Shown here: one piece after another, positions 58,802 through 64,000 of the stretch
Numbering within the stretch: position 1 is the first letter of the stretch
Layout of the letters: every line of letters starts with the position of its first letter
Source: VRUE01 sp963704515
GTDB taxonomy: Bacteria; Actinomycetota; Thermoleophilia; Solirubrobacterales; 70-9
Direction: 5' to 3'
Assembly: GCA_963704515.1 (NCBI GenBank)
Contig: OY969913.1
Coordinates: 930,001-994,000, forward strand
Length of the DNA stretch: 64,000 bases
The notes under the pieces: model-generated
Database searches by the model: none
What the model was told of the DNA's origin: nothing
The model's input: only the letters and a program-made list of their open reading frames with translations
Translations under genes and position numbers: made by a program

Positions 58802-60013
58802 TCAGGTCAGCGAGCAGCGGGCTTGGTAGATCGAGAGGAAGCCGGTCTCGAAGCCGCGCCGCGCCATCCGCAGGTAGAGGCGCCAGACCCGGACGCGTTC
58901 CGGCCCGGCGAGCCGCAGCGCCTGCTCGAGGTTCTCGTCAAGCCGCCGCGCCCAGTGGCGCAATGTCTCGGCGTAGTCGGCGCCGAGCTCCTCGACGTGG
59001 CGGGTGATGAAGCCGGCCCGCTCGAGCGCGACCAGCACGCGCGAGAGGTGCAGCGGTTCGGCATCGGGGAAGACGTAGCGCTCGGAGAAGGGCCCGGCGT
59101 CCGGGTCGGTGTGGCGCAGGCGGGCGATGCCGTGGTTGAGCAGCCGTCCCTCGGGGGTGAGCAGGCCGGCCAGGGCGCGGGCGTACTCGTCGATCTGCAC
59201 CTCGCCGACGTGCTCGACCATGCCGATGCTGGCGATCGCGTCGAAGCGCTCGCCGCTCGCCGCCAGGTCGCGGTAGTCCATCACCCGGATCTCGACCCGG
59301 TCGCCGACCCCGGCGGCCTCGGCCCGCTGGCGGGCGCGCTCGGCCTGGGGAGGGGAGAGGGTGATGCCGACCACGCTCGCCCCGTGTTTGGTCGCGGCCC
59401 AGAGCGGGAAGCTGCCCCAGCCGCAGCCGACGTCGAGCACCCGGTCGCCCTCCTTCAGGGCGAGCTTGCGGGCGACCATCTCGAGCTTCGCCTCCTGGGC
59501 CTCCTCCAGGGTCTCGGCGCCTTCGCGCCAGACGGCGCAGCTGTAGGTCATCGATTCGTCGAGGAAGAGCGAGAAGAACTCGTTGGAGACGTCGTAGTGG
59601 TGGCGCACCGCCTCGGCGTCGCGCTCCTTGCTGTGGCGGTGGCCGCTCGGCCGCAGCTCGGCGGCGGGCCGGCGGGGCGGCCGCGTGAGGCCGGCGGCGC
59701 GCACCGCGGCGAGCAGCAGCTTCGCCCGGTCGCCGCCCTCCAGCGCTGGCGGCTGCCAGGCGTCGAGCAGCTCGATCACCGCGTCGATGTCGTCGACCTC
59801 GATCTCGCCGCTGACGTAGGCGCGGCCGAGGCCCAGCTGCCCCGGCGCCCGCAGCGCGTGGGCCGCGGCGCGGGGCGAGCGAACGTGGAAGGTCGGCCCG
59901 CCGCCATTGCTCGCGGGCAGTCGCGTGCCGTCCCAGAACTCGACCGTGAACGGCCTCTCCGGGATGCGCGCTTCGATCTCGCGGCGCAGTGGGGCGGTGC
60001 TGGCGAAGGCCAT
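58802..60013 (-). CDS. Cyclopropane-fatty-acyl-phospholipid synthase (CFA) or related SAM methyltransferase
   Basis: A 403-residue CFA-type enzyme: HHYDVSNEFFSLFLDESMTYS, VLDVGCGWGSFPLWA (SAM-binding motif I), GITLSPPQAERAR and IASIGMVEHVG. Adds a methylene or methyl group across lipid double bonds using SAM. It diverges from a fatty-acyl desaturase (60103), which supplies its substrate; the pair could make cyclopropane or 10-methyl branched lipids, as in other actinobacteria. Confidence 0.85.
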   Translation of the reverse strand: MAFASTAPLRREIEARIPERPFTVEFWDGTRLPASNGGGPTFHVRSPRAAAHALRAPGQLGLGRAYVSGEIEVDDIDAVIELLDAWQPPALEGGDRAKLLLAAVRAAGLTRPPRRPAAELRPSGHRHSKERDAEAVRHHYDVSNEFFSLFLDESMTYSCAVWREGAETLEEAQEAKLEMVARKLALKEGDRVLDVGCGWGSFPLWAATKHGASVVGITLSPPQAERARQRAEAAGVGDRVEIRVMDYRDLAASGERFDAIASIGMVEHVGEVQIDEYARALAGLLTPEGRLLNHGIARLRHTDPDAGPFSERYVFPDAEPLHLSRVLVALERAGFITRHVEELGADYAETLRHWARRLDENLEQALRLAGPERVRVWRLYLRMARRGFETGFLSIYQARCSLT

Positions 60014-60102
60014 CTGCCGCGCACCTTACAGGCGGCAGCGGTGCGGCAATCGAGCGGCTTTACTTTTTCTTGCAACCCGAGTCCGTATGATCCCCGCTCC
60101 TC

Positions 60103-61032
60103 ATGGCAGGCCCGGGACCGCTCCCATCCGATATCCAGCCGGTCGCCAACGAGACTCGCGACCGGATCATCACCGGCCTGGTGACGCTGATCCCCTTCGT
60201 CGCGCTCGGCCTCGCCGGCTGGCAGGTGTGGGGCAAGGCGCTGCACTGGAGCGACGTCTTCCTCTTCTGCGGCATGTACTTCCTGACCGGGATCGGGATC
60301 ACCGTCGGCTTCCACCGCCACCTCACCCATCGCAGCTTCAAGGCGAAGACCTGGCTGCACGGCCTGCTTGCCATCCTCGGCTCGGCGGCGATCGAGGGCC
60401 CGGTGATCTCCTGGGTCGCCGACCACCGCAAGCACCACGCGTTCTCCGACGAAGAGGGCGACCCGCACAGCCCCCACGTCGACCACGGCCACGGCCTCAG
60501 CGGCGCCCTGCGCGGCCTCTTCCACGCCCACATGGGCTGGCTCTTCATCCACACCCAGCGCGGCAACAAGGAGCGCTTCGCGCCGGACCTGATCAAGGAC
60601 CCGACGATCAACTGGGTCGACCGCACGTTCCTGCTCTGGGCGATCGGCGGCCTGCTTCTGCCCTTCGCGCTCGGCTGGGTGATCGGCGGCACCGTCTTCG
60701 CCGCGCTGACCGGCCTGCTCTGGGGCGGCTTGGTGCGCGTCTTCGTCCTGCACCACTTCACCTACAGCATCAACTCGCTCTGCCACGTCTTCGGCAACCG
60801 CGACTACGAGACCGCCGACGAGTCGCGCAACCTCGCCCTGATCGCGATCCCGACCTTCGGCGAGGCGTGGCACAACAACCACCACGCCTTCCCGACCTCG
60901 GCCACCCACGGCCTCGGCCGCTGGCAGATCGACATCTCGGCCCTGGTGATCGACTCGCTGGAGAAGCTGGGCCTGGTTTGGGATGTGGTGCGTCCTACTC
61001 CGGAGCGCCTGGCCGCCAAGGCCGCCTCCTAG
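60103..61032 (+). CDS. Membrane fatty-acyl desaturase (acyl-CoA delta-9-like)
   Basis: A 309-residue desaturase with the three His boxes FHRHLTHRS, DHRKHHAFSDE and HNNHHAFPTS, and four TMs. A soluble electron carrier would be needed. It diverges from the CFA synthase. A TATGAT box (60086-60091) lies 11 nt before ATG 60103. Its stop codon is directly next to the stop of the convergent gene at 61033. Confidence 0.9.
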   Translation: MAGPGPLPSDIQPVANETRDRIITGLVTLIPFVALGLAGWQVWGKALHWSDVFLFCGMYFLTGIGITVGFHRHLTHRSFKAKTWLHGLLAILGSAAIEGPVISWVADHRKHHAFSDEEGDPHSPHVDHGHGLSGALRGLFHAHMGWLFIHTQRGNKERFAPDLIKDPTINWVDRTFLLWAIGGLLLPFALGWVIGGTVFAALTGLLWGGLVRVFVLHHFTYSINSLCHVFGNRDYETADESRNLALIAIPTFGEAWHNNHHAFPTSATHGLGRWQIDISALVIDSLEKLGLVWDVVRPTPERLAAKAAS

Positions 61033-63381
61033 CTACGGCGCTTCTTCGGCTTCGTACCAGTCCAGCCAGTGACCGCAGGCCCTGGCCAGCGGCACGATGC
61101 GGTGCGGGCGGGCCCGGACCGCGGCCAGCCCTCCGACGTCTGCCTTGCCGGCGTAGCCGCTGAGGCGCTGCAGCGTGGTTGGGGCGGCGGCCGAGATCGT
61201 GAAGTGGACCGCGCCGCCGTGGCTGACGATCTCGCCCGCGGGCCAGAACTGGCCCTCGTTGGCGAGGCTGATCGTGTTCGGGCGCTGGCCGTCGAGCGCC
61301 GCCGGCAGGGCTTGGTGCAGGCCCGGCGCCGAGAGGGTCAGGCCGAAGGGGGAGAAGTACTGCAGCGAGAGGCGCCAGCGGCCGGCCGGCAGGCGCAGCG
61401 ACTGCGAAGCGCTGTCTCCGGTGGCGAGCACCGCCCCCGGGCTCCAGCGCCCCTTGCCGCCGACCACGGCGCCGGGGAAGAGCGAGGCGCGGCCGGGGTT
61501 CGAGGTGAGGATGCGCAGCTCGGGTGCCGCGCAGTTGGCATACGCGGCCGGTTCGGTCCCCTCGAGCAGGACGTGGCGATTCTCCGGCGGTGAGGAGACC
61601 CGCTTCCAGAGGATGTAGGAGGGGGTGGAGGCGACCCGCTTGAAGCCCCGTGGCGCCTGGCTGTTCCAGGCCGCCCGGCCGGTGATCACGTAGGGGAAGC
61701 GTTCGAGCGTGGCGTGCGAGAAGGAGTCGAAGTCGATCGGGCTGTAGGCGTCGCCGGTGTCGAACGGCTTTTCCGGGTTGGGCGAGACCTCCGAGTCGGG
61801 GAACTCGACCAGCGGCACGTGCGTGTTGGCGCCCATCAGCTCGTAGGCGGCGTAACGGTCCTGTCCGGCGTAGAGCACCGGTTCGCCGCGCACGATCGGC
61901 ATGAACGCCTCCAGCTCGGCCCCATGTCCCGGCGGCCCCACCGGCGCATCGCGCAGCACCAGCAGGCTCGAGTACACCGCCCCCGCCACGAAGGCCACCC
62001 CCAGCACCCCCCAAGCGACCCGCAGCCCCGTGGACGTGCGACGGCCGAGCTCGACCAGCAGCGGCCGGATCGCGATCAGCATCGCCAGCGGGGCGGCGAT
62101 CACCAGGGCCTTGGCCTGCGAGTACTCGCCGCTGCTCCCCAGCGAGGCGAGGTAGAGGACCGTGCACCCGGTGAGGGCGATCGGCACGGCGAGCTCGCGG
62201 CGGCGCAGCCACCAGATCGCGCCGAGCAGAATCGCGAGCGCCGCGATCGCCGTGGCGAGGCCGGTGAGGTGGGCGCCGCCGGGCGCCGCCAGCCGGTAGT
62301 TGGAGGAGGGCCAGACGCCGAGCGCCTCGAGCGGCGAGACCGGGCCGTAGGTGCTCGTCCCCGCCACCCGGTCGAAGCCGTGGATGAAGGCGAACGGGCC
62401 GACGACGGTGAGGATCGCGAGCGCGCCCAGTACGGCGATCGCGAGCAGCGTCGCCGGCCGGCGCAGGGTGCCGAGCAGCGCCCGCGGCGCGAACGCGCGG
62501 CGCACCGGCGGGGTCGCGATGCCCCAGAGCGCGGCGATCGCCACCGGCCAGGCGAGGCCGGCGAAGCTGTAGGAGAAGAAGATGCCGGTCACCAGGGCGA
62601 GCGGCACGAGCACCCAGAGCGCACGCGCCGCCCCCGAGGCCGGAACCGGCGGCTCCCCCGCAGCCCGCCGCCGCTCGGTTTCGTGGAGGAAGAGCGCGAA
62701 GGCGAGGACGAAGAGCGCCTCGTCGAGCTCCTTGAAGGCGCCCTGGGCGAAGTAGGAGGCGCCGAGGTAGGAGATCGCGACGAGCGCCGCGGCGAGCAGC
62801 CGCCGCCCTGGCCCGAGCTCGCGCAGCGCCACGATCGCGGTCAGCGCGGTGAGGATCGGGATCGCCAGGATCTGGCCGACGAACGCCTGCCCGAGGCCGA
62901 TCCCCGGGAAGGCGGCGACGGCGTCGGCGAGCGCGTGCGGCCCCAGCGGGTAGCCGGCTTCCGGCGCCGGACCGAGGCCGCTGCGCAGCCACTCCGCCCA
63001 GGCCAGGTGCAGGCCGAGGTCGTTGTTGAACCCGACCCCGAGCAGGCCCCAGCGACCGCTCACCGCGAATGGGATCGAGAGCACGAGCGCGACCGCCAGC
63101 GCCACCGGCAGGCCCTCGCGCAGCAGCTCGCCGCTCCCCTCGCGCCGCCAGAGCAGCACGGCGGCGACCGCGACCAGCAGCACGACGCCCAGGGTGGCCG
63201 TCGTCGCGTGGCCGGGGGCGCGGGCGAGGAAGCCGCTGACGGTCAGCAGCGCGCCGAAGCCGGCCGCCGGGGCCAGCCAGGCCCGCGGCCCGTCCCCGCT
63301 GCCGGCGAGGCGGACGATCGCGCGTCCCACCAGCAGCGAGGCGGCGCAGATCAGCGCCGCCGAGGCGTAGGTCCCGATCAT
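61033..63381 (-). CDS. Large polytopic membrane protein, GT-C-like
   Basis: A 782-residue protein with about twelve TMs in the first 490 residues, an early FNNDLGLHLAWAEWLRSG segment resembling the acidic first loop of GT-C glycosyltransferases, and a C-terminal beta-rich soluble domain (about 600-782) that could bind carbohydrate or lipid. No known enzyme family is matched with certainty. It abuts the desaturase 3' end. Confidence 0.55.
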   Translation of the reverse strand: MIGTYASAALICAASLLVGRAIVRLAGSGDGPRAWLAPAAGFGALLTVSGFLARAPGHATTATLGVVLLVAVAAVLLWRREGSGELLREGLPVALAVALVLSIPFAVSGRWGLLGVGFNNDLGLHLAWAEWLRSGLGPAPEAGYPLGPHALADAVAAFPGIGLGQAFVGQILAIPILTALTAIVALRELGPGRRLLAAALVAISYLGASYFAQGAFKELDEALFVLAFALFLHETERRRAAGEPPVPASGAARALWVLVPLALVTGIFFSYSFAGLAWPVAIAALWGIATPPVRRAFAPRALLGTLRRPATLLAIAVLGALAILTVVGPFAFIHGFDRVAGTSTYGPVSPLEALGVWPSSNYRLAAPGGAHLTGLATAIAALAILLGAIWWLRRRELAVPIALTGCTVLYLASLGSSGEYSQAKALVIAAPLAMLIAIRPLLVELGRRTSTGLRVAWGVLGVAFVAGAVYSSLLVLRDAPVGPPGHGAELEAFMPIVRGEPVLYAGQDRYAAYELMGANTHVPLVEFPDSEVSPNPEKPFDTGDAYSPIDFDSFSHATLERFPYVITGRAAWNSQAPRGFKRVASTPSYILWKRVSSPPENRHVLLEGTEPAAYANCAAPELRILTSNPGRASLFPGAVVGGKGRWSPGAVLATGDSASQSLRLPAGRWRLSLQYFSPFGLTLSAPGLHQALPAALDGQRPNTISLANEGQFWPAGEIVSHGGAVHFTISAAAPTTLQRLSGYAGKADVGGLAAVRARPHRIVPLARACGHWLDWYEAEEAP

Positions 63382-63426
63382 CAGGGGCGGAAACTATGGC
63401 AGCGGGCGCGGCGAGCGCCGCTCGCC

Positions 63427-64000
63427 TCAGTACTTCTCGGCCGCCCGCTCCAGCGTCGCGCGCAGGTTCTCGCCGCGCAGCGGCGGCTCGTGGCCGGTGC
63501 AGACGGTCGCCGGTTCGAGCGCGGCGAGCTTGCGCACCGACTCCTTCGCCTTGGCGTGGTCCCAGCCCCAGGCCGGGTGGGGCACGCTCGCCTCGCCCGC
63601 GGGCAGCGGCTTGCCGAGCTTGGTCGAGTCGAGCAGGTAGACGACGTCGCTGACCAGCGCCAGCCGGTCGCTCTCCCGCCAGAGCCCGATCAGGCCCGGC
63701 GCGTGCCCGGGGAAGTGGATCACGCGGAAGCCGGCCACCTCATCGCCCTCCTCGACCGTGCCGTCGACCTTCACGGCGCCGCCGTCCCAGCGCCGCAGCA
63801 GCAGCGGGAAGATCAGGCGAGGCAGCGCGGGCAGCTGAACGAGGTCGAGGTAGTCCCAGCGCCAGTCGGGGTTTTCGGCGTAGGCGACCTCGTCCGGGTG
63901 GCAGTGGACCGGAGCGCCGAGCGAGGGGGCCGTGCCGCGGTGGTCGGGATGCGCGTGTCCGAGCACGATCCGCTTCAGGCCCCCGAGCCGCTCCGCGGCC
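63427..64000 (-). CDS. Metallo-beta-lactamase-fold hydrolase, 5' end outside the window
   Basis: At least 191 residues to the window edge: VLGHAHPDHRGTAP is the HxHxDH metal motif, HFPGHAPGLIGLW the next His, VSDVVYLLD the Asp and CTGHEPPLRG the last His. The coding frame continues past base 64000, so the true start is not visible. The GHAP loop resembles glyoxalase II-like or general MBL-fold hydrolases. Substrate unknown. Confidence 0.8.
   Translation of the reverse strand, partial: AAERLGGLKRIVLGHAHPDHRGTAPSLGAPVHCHPDEVAYAENPDWRWDYLDLVQLPALPRLIFPLLLRRWDGGAVKVDGTVEEGDEVAGFRVIHFPGHAPGLIGLWRESDRLALVSDVVYLLDSTKLGKPLPAGEASVPHPAWGWDHAKAKESVRKLAALEPATVCTGHEPPLRGENLRATLERAAEKY

Overview
The window reads as chromosome from a high-GC actinobacterium, most likely class Thermoleophilia (Solirubrobacterales-like). 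This is inferred from family resemblance, not from a search. The clues are the secreted collagen-like protein with its typical signal peptide, a large secreted protein with repeated CPxxSxxGxA motifs next to an MMPL transporter, surface proteins ending in a basic C-x-C tail, IdeR-type iron boxes, and many leaderless transcripts. No rRNA, tRNA or CRISPR array was seen.

Bases 1-8.5 kb form an accessory island. It holds the end of an MNT/HEPN toxin-antitoxin pair, a frameshifted tyrosine-integrase remnant, a compact four-gene Nudix / Nudix / P-loop kinase / SLATT module (969-3799), two decayed small antitoxin-like genes, an AbiEi/AbiEii-like pair with a palindromic operator, a pRiA4b-ORF3-like gene, a VapBC pair and a low-GC SHOCT membrane protein. 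Two copies of a roughly 120-150 bp direct repeat (3959-4112 and 6238-6369) bracket the middle of the island. The SLATT module is the best candidate here for an under-described conflict system.

From 8.6 to 28.5 kb the content is metabolic and envelope-related: a GST, the collagen-like protein, a glutaredoxin-like protein, a PKD/EXORDIUM-like secreted protein, an SDR, a DHFR-like protein with an apparent internal deletion, a metallophosphoesterase, a coiled-coil protein built on 21-bp tandem repeats, a Vps62-like membrane protein, an MFS/LtrA operon, a phosphodiester-glycosidase-like protein, an MBL hydrolase, an SRPBCC protein and a PQQ-type propeller. Two paralogous GT39 glycosyltransferases flank a secreted GH26-like glycosidase. 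From 28.5 to 33.5 kb come RecQ and an EfeUBO iron-uptake locus with two perfect iron-box palindromes.

From 33.5 to 49.4 kb the window carries most of the pentose-phosphate pathway: zwf, gnd, pgl, rpiA, tkt, tal and pgi. It is interrupted by a second VapBC pair, a second nucleotidyltransferase module, an FAD oxidoreductase, an FHA-HTH protein, a TolB-like propeller and a Ser/Thr kinase with a beta-propeller sensor. cydAB and a HAD phosphatase follow. The last 11 kb hold the CPxxSxxGxA protein and MMPL transporter, a winged-helix regulator, a divergent cyclopropane-synthase/desaturase pair, a large polytopic membrane protein and the end of an MBL hydrolase running off the edge. Many transcripts appear leaderless, with a TANNNT -10 element about 6-9 nt before the start codon.
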